From Papaver somniferum (lineage: Eukaryota; Streptophyta; Magnoliopsida; Ranunculales; Papaveraceae): a stretch of DNA of 64,000 nucleotides. Under the pieces are notes generated by a model that was not told where the DNA came from, searched no databases, and saw only the letters and a program-made list of their open reading frames with translations. Of the stretch, positions 22,362-33,169 are shown piece by piece (the first letter of the stretch is position 1; each line of letters opens with the position of its first letter). Made by a program: the position numbers and the translations under genes. The DNA is taken from contig NC_039359.1 of assembly GCF_003573695.1 (NCBI RefSeq), positions 88,082,566 through 88,146,565 on the forward strand, written 5' to 3'.

Positions 22362-22685
22362 TATATAGATGAGTTTAATCGTCGACTAAATTTTCACGAA
22401 TCGACGATTAAATTTCCGCGATGAAAGAAAAAGAAAGGGAAGGGTGAATGAGTTCGGCTGTGGAGAGGAAGAAGAAGAAGGTGAATGAAACTGATTTTAG
22501 GTGTAGTTGATTATAGGTTTTGTATTAGGGTTAGGGATAGATTAGTAGTAATTTAAAGGATTTAAGGGCATATAGGTAATTGAACCACCCCATAGGGTAC
22601 CCCTTATAAGGTCACCCAAGTTAGGACTAGTGCTTTGTATGCCTATGAAGATTTTGGTATGCCCAAAATCAGGGTTCTTATTTAG

Positions 22686-22821
22686 GGGCAGTCCAATTCT
22701 TACTATGTTCGACGGATGCTGCTGCAATGCCCAGATGAACCTACACATGCCCAGCAACAAAACAATCTTCCTATTTTATTTTCCATCCATGAGGACAAGG
22801 ATGTTTTCAACGAGTGTGGAA
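22686..22821 (+). other. 3' internal end of family A copy 1
   Basis: This segment matches the 3' internal end of the minus-strand copy 3 (about 33,170-33,305), including TCTTACTATGTTCGACGGAT and the block GAGGACAAGGATGTTTTCAA. The latter equals the last pol codons (LEDKDVF) of the chromodomain gypsy element at 28,806-28,840, followed directly by the LTR. Confidence 0.7.
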
Positions 22822-23157
22822 TGTCGTAGTGTAGAATGTAGGGGCTACCAGGATGTGTGCCATTAGTAGTTATTTAGGAGTGCCCTTATAGTATTAGCGA
22901 CTATCTTTAGTTATGTGTAATGGTTGGTTTAGATTAGCTACCTGGAATGTTTCTAGTCGTTGGATTAACTTGAGTTATCTAGTCTTATAAAACTCGAGTC
23001 AGTCTGTATTTGCAAGCTAATCGATTATCAATTATCAAATAAGAACCTCGTTTTTTAATGGATGTGTTCTCTGAACTCAGATTTGGCCTGAATCTATTGA
23101 TTTAGAAGGTGTTTATCACCATTTGTCCCTCATTTCTATCTATTGGTAATCACAACA
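22822..23157 (+). repeat. Family A LTR (3' LTR of copy 1 and 5' LTR of copy 2)
   Basis: A 336-bp repeat from TGTCGTAGTGTAG to AATCACAACA. The same LTR recurs inverted at 36,849-37,191 (343 bp) and truncated at 33,025-33,169. It is preceded by an element 3' tail and followed by a primer-binding site, so it is shared by two tandem copies, as expected after LTR-LTR recombination. Confidence 0.8.
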
Positions 23158-23620
23158 ATTGGTATCCGAGCAATTGGTATCACAACAATTTCTATCAAAG
23201 CAATTTCTATCTACTGGTAATCTCTGAACTCAGATTTGGCTTGTTAACTTGTTGTGTAATCACAACAATTGGTATCAGCCGTTCAATCTACCCAAAAATT
23301 TCTTCAATTCTTTTTTTATCATGGATTCAACGGATAAAAAATGGGTTGAAGTGAATGGAAAACTAGTACCTCTGCTTAAGTTGGAAAGGATAGCAGCAGA
23401 AATTAATTTGGGGTACCAATCAATCATTAAAGTTGTCTTGAGATTTATCCTTCACTTTTATCCCATTTTATCCTTCCTGATTGTTAATTTGTTGTGTTAT
23501 CACAATAATTGGCATCAGAACCGTTCTATCATTTCAAAAATTGTTCGATTTTTTTTTTCTATCGTGGATTTAATAGATGAAAAATGGGTTGAAATGAATG
23601 GAAAACTAGTCCTCTAATGA
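23158..23620 (+). repeat. Duplicated primer-site, leader and N-terminal codons of family A
   Basis: The block of primer-binding site (ATTGGTATCAG-like, initiator-Met type) plus leader occurs near 23,158, 23,263 and, as a fuller duplicate, near 23,505. Each of the last two is followed by a start of the same protein: KKWVEVNGKLVPLL at 23,339 and EKWVEMNGKLVL at 23,581. The duplicated module is about 240 bp. Confidence 0.7.
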
Positions 23621-26148
23621 AATTGGAAAGGTTAGCAGAGATATTAGATATTTGCTCTAAGTGGCATCGGTATTATTTGACGAACAAGGATGTCGTAGAT
23701 CGAGCTCGCAGACTACAGAGGTGGTTAAAAATGCTAACCAAGGCATTCGAGAGGGTGACATCACTCATGATTATTAGGAATACTGCTTCATCATATCCAT
23801 CTCCTTGCGGACTGAGAATCGATTCTACAGTTGTTGATGAATTTTCAGAATCCGAATTGATTCCTTCTTATTTCTTTGAAGAAGTTCCAACCATGGTTAA
23901 TTCAATTCCTTCTGCTGTCGACGAAGAAGAAGGTTCTCTCAATTTAGGGTTACATTCCTCAATTTTCCTTCATGGGAAGAAGGATTCGTCTATTGGTGAG
24001 GGTTCTCCGTCTAAGAAAGTGAAGAAAAATGATGTTATTAAGGTCACCAGATCCAGTGAGTTCAATATTTGGGGAGTGTATCGGTTCGCAAGCAGCGGCA
24101 TGAATGTATTTAGTGTGCAAAATTGCCCCAAATTTTTTGCAGCAAAACAGGCAGGTGTTGAATGTTTAAGCGATTTTTTTTTTCTCAACAACAAAAATTT
24201 AGGTATGCCTGGTTTTCACTTCCAACTTGATGCTTCTTGCTTTTTGTTCGATCGAGGTAAATTTGCTGGTATATTGATTTTTCGATTACTTCTTAGTTTT
24301 GGGTATAAATCAGATTTTTCATCTGTGCAATCATTTCAATTTTTGTGTGTTGATGATTCCAAATTTTATGATGAGAGGAAGCTGTTTGTTCATATAGCTG
24401 AGAGAAATGGAATTTTGATTCTCATATGGACTAGGGTACATGAACCTGAAATGGTGCAGGAATTCTTGGGTACACTGCCTGATAGTGTTTTGTGGATCTG
24501 GAATGATGGTGGTTTTTGTTTCTATCCTTGTTTTTTTTTACACTTGTTCTGTATTTGATCGTGGCAAGCGAATTGAGCTTATTCGGGGAACTACTCATTC
24601 TGTAGATAATTCGGAATTGTGTGTTGGTAGTTCTTCTTCATTGGTACTCAATGTATGCTACAATTCATGGGATATAGACAATATTGCTTTACTGTTTGAG
24701 TTAACGCCGGACGGTTCAAGTTGTGTGAGACAATGTGGCATCCTGGTAAACCTCCCTGGTCTAGGTTAATACTTCCAATGACAAGGGTTAATGCAGCTGG
24801 TACTGCAAAGGCATTATTTACTCAACTACATCATAGTAGTAGGTGGCTAGCTGGGATTTCGATTCTTCATTTTTTGTCAGTGGGTGTTGGTCTTGAGCTA
24901 CTCTGTAACGAAGCCTATATGCAAGCAACTGTATTATCTACTCATGTGATTCGAGTTTCAAGTTCAGTTGGTGATTGTGTTGGATTTCATAACTATGCCC
25001 AAAGAAAGATTCTCACAGTTACTAGCAGGGTTGTTCCTCCTTCTTTACAGGCTCTTCAACATAAACTTTTATTCTGTCATGCATTGCAGAGTCCCTTATC
25101 TCAAGCAAAAGAAACTTATCGTCTAAATATGCTGTTGTGGGTTGAGTACTTGAGCGGGAAATTCAAGTTATTTTCAACTGCTTTTTGGAGTGGGAGAAGT
25201 ATTGATGTGACAGTTCATTTATCAATTCATACCAGTGCTACATCTCCATTTTACATTTCAAGTATCAGGTTCCTTTTGCTCTCTTTTTTGCTTCTACATG
25301 AAGTCTATGAAAGTCTTTTAATTCTTGAGGAAATTGTGCTGCAATATTTACGTTTCAAATTGATTTACTTGCACACTTCATACTGGGCTTCATATCTTAC
25401 TTCGGAGTGTAACCAATCGATGGGGGTGTGTAAATTCTATTCCACTCAATATCCTCATTGGTATTCCAACTATCTACAGGGATTTGCTTGTCCTGGTCTA
25501 CCTCATGCTTCACAAGTGTTCCATGGTACATGGTTACATGCTTCCCAATCTCTTTCATCACTTATTTTATCAATTCACACTAGCGCTATTGTTTCTTTTT
25601 ACCTGTCAAGAATTAGATTCTTCTTGCACCTTTACTTGCTTCGAATTGCAGCCAGTGTCAATTTATCCTTTCACAAGACAACTTTAATGATTGATTGGTA
25701 CCCCAAACTAATATATTTCTGCAAAATTGGTTCCACTAGCTATTTCCTTATCTGCTGCAATTATGGATGGGGTTTAGTACATCAAGCTAGAGAAGATGAT
25801 ACATGTACCAGAAATTTTGAACGAAATTTGAGAACTCAGGGCATACTCTTTCTGATTCAAGTTCTAAATGTATTATTGAGGATTGACTTCTTAAGGTGGA
25901 AATACAAGTTGTTCTCAAATGGTTGGTGGAGTACTATGTTCTGTGAAAAAGCTAGGATTCGTCATCAAATTGCTACAAAATTTGTTGCTAAGCTCATTTA
26001 TGTACTGCTGGAGAGGCTTAATCAGTTTAAAGCTACTAATGGATCTGCACCTATATCATATTTCCAGCAACTTTCTGCACCCACGTTTCTTATACTGCCC
26101 CCTCGTGTCATGAAGCTGTACTGTATAATGCAGTATTTGAGCACCTAA
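23321..26148 (+). pseudogene. Family A copy 2: long unknown protein, frame-broken
   Basis: Frames 23321-23400, 23617-24558, 24541-24769 and 24721-26148 line up with copy 3. Segments shared with copy 3: CSKWHRYYLTNKD, RLQRWLK, ERVTSLMII, TVVDEFSESELIPSYFFEEV, RKLFVHIA, EPEMV, SVLWIWNDG, then WSRLILP followed by VNAAGTA and FTQLHHSS. The second half has repeated modules such as WVEYLSGKFKLFSTAFWSGR and LRWKYKLFSNGWW. I recognise no family; it is not gag, protease, RT, RNase H or integrase. It sits where gag-pol should be, between LTR and 3' tail. A captured host gene is the simplest reading, but the source is unknown. Frameshifts near 24,550 and 24,740 make this copy inactive. There is no signal peptide. 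Confidence 0.6.
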
Positions 26149-26820
26149 AGGTTAAATTGGGGCCTTCGACCAAGTTTTTCTACTTCTAGTAGTTTCTGGC
26201 TGAAGAACTGTGTGATAAATTGGTTGGGAGTTTAGTGTGGAGATTGAATGGTGGTTTTGTTGATATTCTATGGATTGCTCATGCTTTCTCTACTGCTAAC
26301 AGGGTCTCCGTGGGTGAATTGTTGACGGTTAAAGTTTGTGTACAATTTTTATACACTATCACTACACACTCCAGCTGTGTCTAAGTTAGTGATCTCCTTG
26401 ATGTGGGAAATTCATATCCTCCCCACAAGCTTTGGGTGTGTAAAAAATGTTAAGGGGATAGATCTGGACTTCATTTCAGTTGTGATGATTGGATTTACCA
26501 CTCAGATACTAGAGAAGTTGGAGGATCAAAATGTAAATATCAACAAACTCACACAACTCGCAACAAATAGTCATGGTCAGACTGGAACTGTTCAAGAAAG
26601 GGACGCAGAATTTTTTCTTACTGAAATGGATACTTTCAACTTTCTCTTAGTATTCACACAGATGGTGAGGGTCTCCGTTGAAGTTTTGTGCAACTGGTTG
26701 ATTTCAAGGGAGGCATTGTGCCAATGTTTGAACCTTTTACCTTGCAAATGCAGTCACTTATACTCGTCCACACTCGAGCAGTTTTACTTAGTTATCATCC
26801 TTGAATTAACACCGTAATAC
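26149..26820 (+). other. Family A copy 2, 3' part of internal region
   Basis: Contains a 159-codon frame (26338-26817) with no known domain. It probably belongs to the same captured sequence. No 3' LTR of this copy follows; the element is broken off near 26,820. Confidence 0.4.
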
Positions 26821-26829
26821 CTTCAGTAC

Positions 26830-27393
26830 TCCCGAAGCTTGTTGAGAACAGATTGGTCCTAATAAAAGATGTTGCTATTCGATTAAGGGCCTCATCTTCA
26901 CAGAACAGATTGCTCTTAAAATTCCAGTTTATGTCAAGAAACATCACTGAGATAAAACTCGTACCCATCCAGCTAGAACCTCTTGTTGGTGAGTACTTCT
27001 GAATACAGCTGAAGCTGTGTTAGTCGAGCAAATAGTGGTTTTCGTCATGTCTTTCCATTTGAGAGAATTCTCTAGCTTGATTCCACTACACTTCAGATGT
27101 ATCAAAGGCAGCCCAATATGAATGTTAACAAACAGATTAGGGGTCGTAGCATTCTTGCGGAACACTTTGCGATCAGGTCAAGTTGCAATAGCCAAGTGCC
27201 AACTTCGTAATCTCATGAGAATGGATTCAAGTTGATGATGGATCTTATCCTTGCGGAACACAGTGCTTTTATAAGTCCAGTTTTCGCCAATGCTCAAGAC
27301 TGAGAAATGTATTTCCGCGTTAATACTTCTCCCACTCCATAACCCCGTTGAAAACAACTTGAATTTCCATCTTAAGTACTCTACTCTCACCAA
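26830..27393 (-). repeat. Inverted fragment of family A coding region
   Basis: On the minus strand, frames at 27393-27178 read MVRVEYLRWKFKLFSTGLWS, the repeated family A module seen in copies 2 and 3. The fragment is therefore inverted relative to copy 2. It ends at the palindrome CCAATTGG near 27,391, right where a plus-strand family A primer site and leader (27,394-27,427) begin. Confidence 0.6.
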
Positions 27394-27427
27394 TTGGCAT
27401 CAGAGCCGTTCAATCCACCCAAAAATC

Positions 27428-28560
27428 TCCCACTTCAAAGGTTTTATCTTGTCTTGTTCTGTCAGTATATAGCTTCATTCTTTCCTGGGCCTTATGAAGG
27501 GATTCTTTGAGTATATCAAGAAGAGAAGCCCTGTCTCTCAAGTATGTCTCAACTGCAGCAACTGAAGTGGTAGTAGCAGAAGGAAAAGAAAGATGAGGAG
27601 GTACATGCCCATATAGTGCCTGAAAAAGGAGAAGTCTTGAGGCTTGTGTGGTAGCTGGTATTATACCACCATTCTGCTAAGGCTAAGAAGTCAGTCCACT
27701 TCCCTGGTTTATGCCCAATAATGCACCTCTTTTCAACACAAGCATTGACCCTTTCAGTTTGGCCATCTGTTTGGGGATGATATGTTGTGTTGAGGTTGAT
27801 GTTAGTATCCAATGCCTTAAATAAATCCTGCCAGAAATTGCTGGTTAAGATTCTATCTCTGTTAGACACAATTGAATAGGGTAATCCATGTAACTTAGCC
27901 ACTTGGTTCAGAAATGCATGAGCTACAGATGCAGCAGTATAGGGATGTTGGAGAGCTAAGAAGTGAGCATATTTTGTCAGTCTGTCTACTACCACCAAGA
28001 TGAGACTTTTCTTGCTGCTTATAGGCAAGCCTTCTACAAAATCCATGGTAATATGTTGCCAAGCATGTTTCAGGTATAGGCAGAGGTTGTAGCAATCCAG
28101 CAGAGTTGGTGTTATCAGCTTTGTTTCTCTGACATATGTCACACTGGGATACAAGAGAAATGATGTCTTTATGTATACCTGGCCAATGAAAATGACTTCT
28201 TTCTCTCACTGATGTAGCTTGAATGCCAGAATGACCTCCAATGGCAGAAGTATGTAAGGACTGTAAGAGTTTGTCTCTAATCTGAGCACCAGTACCAATG
28301 TAAAGCTTATTTTTGTATCTCAGAACACCATCAATAAGTGAGTAATTTGGTAGAGAATCAGGACTGAATATGAGCTGAGAAATAAGTTGATTGGTCTTGG
28401 CATCATCAACATAACTCTCTTGAACTTCTTGTACCCAAGTTGGTGTAGATATGGCCATGGAGTGGCAAGTAACAGAATCTGAGGGTCTTCTAGAAAGTGC
28501 ATCAGCAACCACATTGTCACAACCTTTTTTGTACTGAATTTCATAATCAAAGATCCAAGC
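27428..28560 (-). pseudogene. Chromodomain Ty3/gypsy pol fragment: RNase H end and integrase
   Basis: Minus-strand frames give the RNase H tail (YEIQYKKGCDNVVADALSRR), the integrase zinc-binding region (HTSAIGGHSG then CDICQRNK) and the catalytic core (ITMDFVEGLP, VVVDRLTKYAHF, then TYHPQTDGQTERVN), broken by a frameshift near 28,100 and another near 27,600. It ends abruptly at 27,428 joined to a family A leader through a shared AAAAT. At the other end it is fused to an LTR (28,545-28,801). Confidence 0.85.
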
Positions 28561-28801
28561 CAATATCTGTGCTAGAGAGTGCAGCCAAGAGAAGAATAAT
28601 TTTCATTAGATTTCAGATAGGATTCAACGTATCCTTATTACAACTTAAATGCCCAATAATTGGGTCTTAACCTAATGAATGGATCACACACACGTGTCCA
28701 ATATCAGACGGCTAGAATAAGCTAAGACAAAATGTTAAGTACATCCAAGTTATTACTGAGGGCAGGCTAAAGAGGTAGCCTTCACTAGACATACTGTGAC
28801 A
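28545..28801 (-). repeat. Truncated gypsy LTR fused to RNase H
   Basis: On the minus strand it starts TGTCACAGTATGTCTAGTG and matches the LTR at 29,514-29,842 for about 250 bp, then runs straight into RNase H coding sequence. The two partners share CTTTGATT at the joint, so this looks like an end-joining or template-switch junction, not a normal element. Confidence 0.75.
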
Positions 28802-29513
28802 ATACCTACCCCTGAAAAACATCCTTGTCCTCAAGGATGAACTTAGGATAATGTGTGCGAATATTAGAGATGTTCTTCCAAGTTGCATTCTCAGGGAAGG
28901 AATTAGTCCATTGGATCAATACCTGTCTGACATGTTGCTTGCCATGCAGAATGTGCGTTGTATCCAAAACCTTTTCAAGGAATATAATCGCCTGGCCTTC
29001 ATGGTCCACTACTGGTAGAGAAGGAGAAGGAGTGTGCTTCTGACCAATGTGTTTCTTGAGTTGAGAGACATGAAGTACATGATGAATGTGAGAGTGTGAA
29101 GGTAGATCCAACCTGTAAGCCACTTTTCCAATTTACTGAATAACTTGATAAGGACCATAAAATTTGGAAGAGAGCTTAAAAAATTTCCTCAAGGAAAGAG
29201 ATGACTTCCTGTAAGGTTGAAGTTTAAGGTAGACAAAATCTCCCACTTCAAAGGTTCTATCTTGTCTTGCTCTGTCAGCATATAGCTTCATTCTTTCCTG
29301 GGCCTTATGAAGGGATTCTTTGAATATATCAAGAAGAGAAGCCCCGTCTATCAAGTATGTCTCAACTGCAGCAACTGAAGTGGTAGTAGCAGAAGTAAAA
29401 GCAAAATGAGAAGGTACATACCCATATAGTGCCTGAAAAAGAGAAGTCTTGAGGCTTGTGTGGTAGCTAGTATTATACCACCATTCTTCTAAGGCTTGTA
29501 TGGTAGCTAGTAT
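28802..29513 (-). pseudogene. Chromodomain Ty3/gypsy: integrase C-terminus and chromodomain
   Basis: Minus strand: integrase end (EEWWYNTSYHTSLKTSLFQA, DRTFEVGDFVYLKLQPYR), then after one stop near 29,130 the block LDLPSHSHIHHVLHVSQLKK and a chromodomain-like end (HVRQVLIQWTN, ATWKNISNIRTHYPKFILED, DKDVFQG), followed by the 3' LTR. This order marks the element as a chromovirus. The fragment starts mid-integrase at 29,513, where the plus-strand LTR of the next piece begins, and its first 40 bases are partly duplicated. Confidence 0.85.
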
Positions 29514-29842
29514 TGTCACAGTATGTCTAGTAAAGGCTACCTCTTTATCCCGCCTTCAATAATAACTTGGATGTACTTAACATTTTGTCTTAGCTTATTC
29601 TATCCGTCTGATATTGGACACGCGTGTGTGACCCATTCATTAGGTTAAGACCCAATTATTAGGCATTTAAGATGTAATAAGGATTCGTTGAATCCCATAT
29701 GAAATCTAATGAAAACTATTCTTCTCTTGGCTGCGCTCTCTAGCACAGATATTGGCTTGGATCTTTGATTCAAGAGGTGTTTAACACCATTTATCCTTCA
29801 TTTCCACTCCTCCGTGTTTTGATTTGTTGTGTAATCACAACA
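29514..29842 (+). repeat. 5' LTR of the plus-strand chromovirus copy
   Basis: A 329-bp repeat from TGTCACAGTATGTC to AATCACAACA. It is followed by ATTGGCATCAAAGCC, a variant initiator-Met primer site. Its first and last 40-60 bp resemble the family A LTR (for example GGCTACC near the start; GGTGTTTA followed by CACCATTT and the AATCACAACA end). Confidence 0.85.
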
Positions 29843-29885
29843 ATTGGCATCAAAGCCGTTTCATCCACCCAATTTTTTTTTTCAA

Positions 29886-30853
29886 ATGACGCTCAAAGAT
29901 ATTGAAACTAAAACCACATCTAATGAAGCTGATATCAATAAACTTCAATCGGATTTCAAAACCTTTTCCGCTGATCTTACTCAACAAATTGATACCGTGA
30001 AAGCTAGTTTCAGAGAAACCTTACAAGAGAATAACCGCAGTCTTATTCAGTTGCTCAATAAACCTGCAAATCAAAATCGACATGAAGACTCAGGTGGTTC
30101 TAATCAGCATGATACCGACTACACAAATTTTTCTCATCATCATTCTAACTTCGCTAATCATCATCATCGAATTTCCAAGCTCGACTTTCCAAGATTTGAT
30201 GGAGATAATCCACGGGGTTGGATTCAGAAAAGTGAGCGATATTTTCAACTCAATGATATTGAGGAACATAGGAAGGTCGACATAGCTTCCATCTATTTGG
30301 AAGGTAAGGCCGAGAAATGGTTTCTTAATTTTCAAGTTAATCGCAATAGAATTACATGGCAAGATTTATCTCTGCATCTCTGTGCTAGATTTGAAAATCC
30401 TGTAGAGAAGAATTTTATTGATAACTTCAATAAATTGGTTCAAACTTCATCTGTGGATGATTACTATGAAGAGTTTGAGTCCCTCAAAGCATTGATGCTG
30501 CGTATGAACCTTTCCTTAAGTGAGTCTTATTTTATTACGAGTTTTCTAAGTGGCTTGAAAGATGATATTGGGAAATCTGTGTCCATGTTTCACCCACAAA
30601 CGTTAGCTGATGCTTTATCCTTGGCTAGATTACAAGAACAAAAACTTCAGTTAGCCAATACAACACAAAAACCATTTCCCAGATCATTCAATACTTACTC
30701 TAACACTCCCAGATCCTACTCTCCTAGTCCTTTACCTCTTAAACAGATTGTAACTTCCCCTAAATCCAGTCCTTCCACCCCAAAATCTTTTTTACACCTA
30801 TACCAAAGTCTGCCATCACACCCTCTAGCATTAAAAGGATATCTCAAGAGGAA
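29886..30853 (+). pseudogene. Chromovirus gag (frameshifted)
   Basis: Starts at an ATG 44 bp after the LTR. An N-terminal coil is followed by a Ty3-type gag domain (LDFPRFDGDNPRGWIQKSE, AEKWFLNF, FENPVEKNFIDNFNKLVQ, ALMLRMNL). A one-base change in the T-run near 30,790 shifts the frame, and the zinc knuckle lies in the new frame (see the pol entry). The protein would form the intracellular virus-like particle of the retrotransposon. Confidence 0.85.
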
Positions 30854-33010
30854 ATGGATAAGAGAAGAGCTCAAGGACTCTGTTATAACTGTGATGTTGT
30901 ATACAAACCTGGACATTTCTGTAAGGGTAAACAAAAACTTTACATGTTACACATGGAATCTACTGACTCACAAGACACCGAGGAAGAGGAAGAAATTTTT
31001 CTTGAGGCTCCTGAATCTCCAGTACCATCTGATGTTGAAGTATCTCTTCATGCTCTCACTGGGTCAGCCATTGGTGATACAATCAGAATTCCTGGCCTCA
31101 TCAACAAGAAAGCTGTTTCTATACTTATTGACACAGGAAGCACCACTAGCTTCATTGACAGTGACCTGGTTTCTTCACTCAAATGCTTTATCACACCAAC
31201 TTCTCCTATGTTATTCACTGTTGCAAACGGAGAGGAAACACCAAGTTCTGGTATCTGTCCTAAGCTACATTGGAGCATGCAAGGGCACCAGTTTATGGAA
31301 AACTTGAGAGTTATGCCACTTGGAGGGTGTGACATAGTAGTTGGAGCAGATTTGTTAAGGAAATTAGGTGATATAACCTTCAATTTTGCAAAACTCAGCA
31401 TTTCATTTCAATATAAAAACAAACATGTTACATTGCAGGGCACTACTCCAATACATTCCTTTCTGATGATGAGTGGAGAGGCAGTCAAAAAGTTTTTTCT
31501 CAAACGCTCACATGGAATAGTAGCTCAGTTATTCTCCATCAATACCACCTCACCACCACCTAAAACTCCAGATACCTTACTACCAGTTTTGCAGGAATTC
31601 AATGATATATTTCAGGAACCTTCCACCCTTCCACCTAAGAGAAGTCTGGACCATACAATTCCCTTACAACCTAACTCATCACCTATAAACCAGAGAGCTT
31701 ATAAGTGCCCTTATGTGCAGAAAGGAGTTGTTAAACAATTGTTAAAGAAATGCTTCAAAATGGGATAATTCAGCCTAATCACAGCCCATTTTCCTCTCAC
31801 ATTCTTCTTGTGAGAAAGAAAGATAATTCATGGAGGTTCTGTGTGGATTATAGGAAGCTCAACAACATCACTATTAAAGATAAGTTTCCTATACCTATTG
31901 TGGATGAATTACTAGATGAACTACATGGTGCCATCATTTTTTCAAAGATAGACCTGAGGGCTGGATATCACCAAATCAGAATTCATGATCTTGACATCCA
32001 CAAGACAGCTTTTAGAACTCATCAAGGCCATTATGAGTTTAAGGTAATGCCATTTGGCCTCACCAATGCCCCTGCCACATTTCAGGCTCTCATGAATGAT
32101 ATTTTTCAACCATTCTTAAGAAAGTTTGTATTGGTCTTCTTTGATGACATACTTATTTACAGTAAAAGCATGAGTGACCATGTGGAACACATCACACTGG
32201 TTTTTAATCTGCTTAGACAACATCAACTCTTTGCTAACATGTCAAAATGTTTCTTTGGAAAACCTTCCTTGGAGTATCTTGGTCACATAGTCTCAGCAGA
32301 GGCTGTTTGTGTTGATCCAAATAAAATTGCATGTATGCAATCTTGGCCACTACCAAAGAATATAAAGGAGCTGAGGGGTTTTCTGGGTCTCACAGGTTAC
32401 TACAGAAAGTTTGTGCAGCATTATGGTGTTATCAGCAAGCCACTCACTGCTCTTCTCAAAAAAAATTCTTTCCAATGGAGTCTAGCTGCTACAATTGCAT
32501 TTGAGACCCTCAAGAAGGAAATGAGCACTACACTTGTGTTGGCTTTACCTGATTTTTCTAAGCCATTTGTGGTGGAAAGTGATGCTATTGACATGTGCAT
32601 TGCAGCTGTCCTCTTGCAAGAGAAGAAGCCTATTGCTTACTTCAGCAAGCCACTAGGCCCTAGAGCTGCATCACTCTCTACTTATGAGAAGGAATTTCTG
32701 GCTATTGTTACTGCAGTCCAAAGATGAAAACATTATCTCCAAGATACTAAATTCATTATCAAAACTGACCATCAAAGTCTGAATTACTTATTGGAACAGA
32801 AGGTTACCACTGCGTTGCAACAAAAATGGATCATCAAATTGCTTGGCTTTGATTATGAAATTCAGTACAAAAAAGGATGTGACAATGTGGTTACTGATGC
32901 ACTTTCTAGAAGACCCTCAGATTCTTCTACTTGCCACTCCATGGCCATATATACACCAACTTGGGTACAAGAAGTTCAATAGAGTTATGTTGATGATGCC
33001 AAGACCAATC
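30854..33010 (+). pseudogene. Chromovirus pol: zinc knuckle, protease, RT, RNase H (truncated)
   Basis: Reads, in order: zinc knuckle CYNCDVVYKPGHFC, protease with LIDTGSTTSFID, reverse transcriptase ([11 protein letters not shown], then [10 protein letters not shown] with the catalytic FxDD) and RNase H (TDHQSLNYLL, YEIQYKKGCDNVV). Breaks: a frameshift near 31,750, TGA at 32,725 in place of a conserved Trp, and TAG near 32,980. The sequence stops at about 33,010, before integrase, and is joined to family A LTR sequence. The integrase pieces of the same family lie in the opposite orientation at 27.4-29.5 kb. Confidence 0.88.
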
Positions 33011-33024
33011 AAGACGTTCGATCC

Positions 33025-33169
33025 ATCCAACGAATAGAAGCACTCCAGGTGGGCTAATCTAAACCAACCAATATACATAACTAAAGACAGTCGCTAATAC
33101 TATAAGGGCACTCCTAAATAACTACTAATGGCACACATCCTGGTAGCCCCTACATTCTACACTACGACA
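33025..33169 (-). repeat. Truncated 3' LTR of family A copy 3
   Basis: Minus strand, starts TGTCGTAGTGTAG and matches the first 145 bp or so of the full family A LTR, then ends at the junction with the chromovirus pol. The preceding 3' tail (33,170-33,305) matches that of copy 1. Confidence 0.75.

Larger units (their letters stand above)
19422..22677. mobile_element. TIR DNA transposon carrying two small convergent genes
   Basis: 3,256 bp bounded by inverted repeats that match at 36 of 41 positions; the ends are GAACTATAATTTTGGGCATA at left and, reversed, GAACCCTGATTTTGGGCATA at right. The octamer TTATTTAG flanks both sides (19414-19421 and 22678-22685); if the following G is counted the repeat is 9 bp. 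An 8-bp duplication suggests hAT, 9 bp suggests Mutator-like; the superfamily is left open. No transposase is encoded. Inside are a plus-strand gene near the left end and a minus-strand gene near the right end, and many TTCGGC/GCCGAA half-sites confined to introns and spacers. It is inserted in family A copy 1, so it is younger than that copy. Confidence 0.75.
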
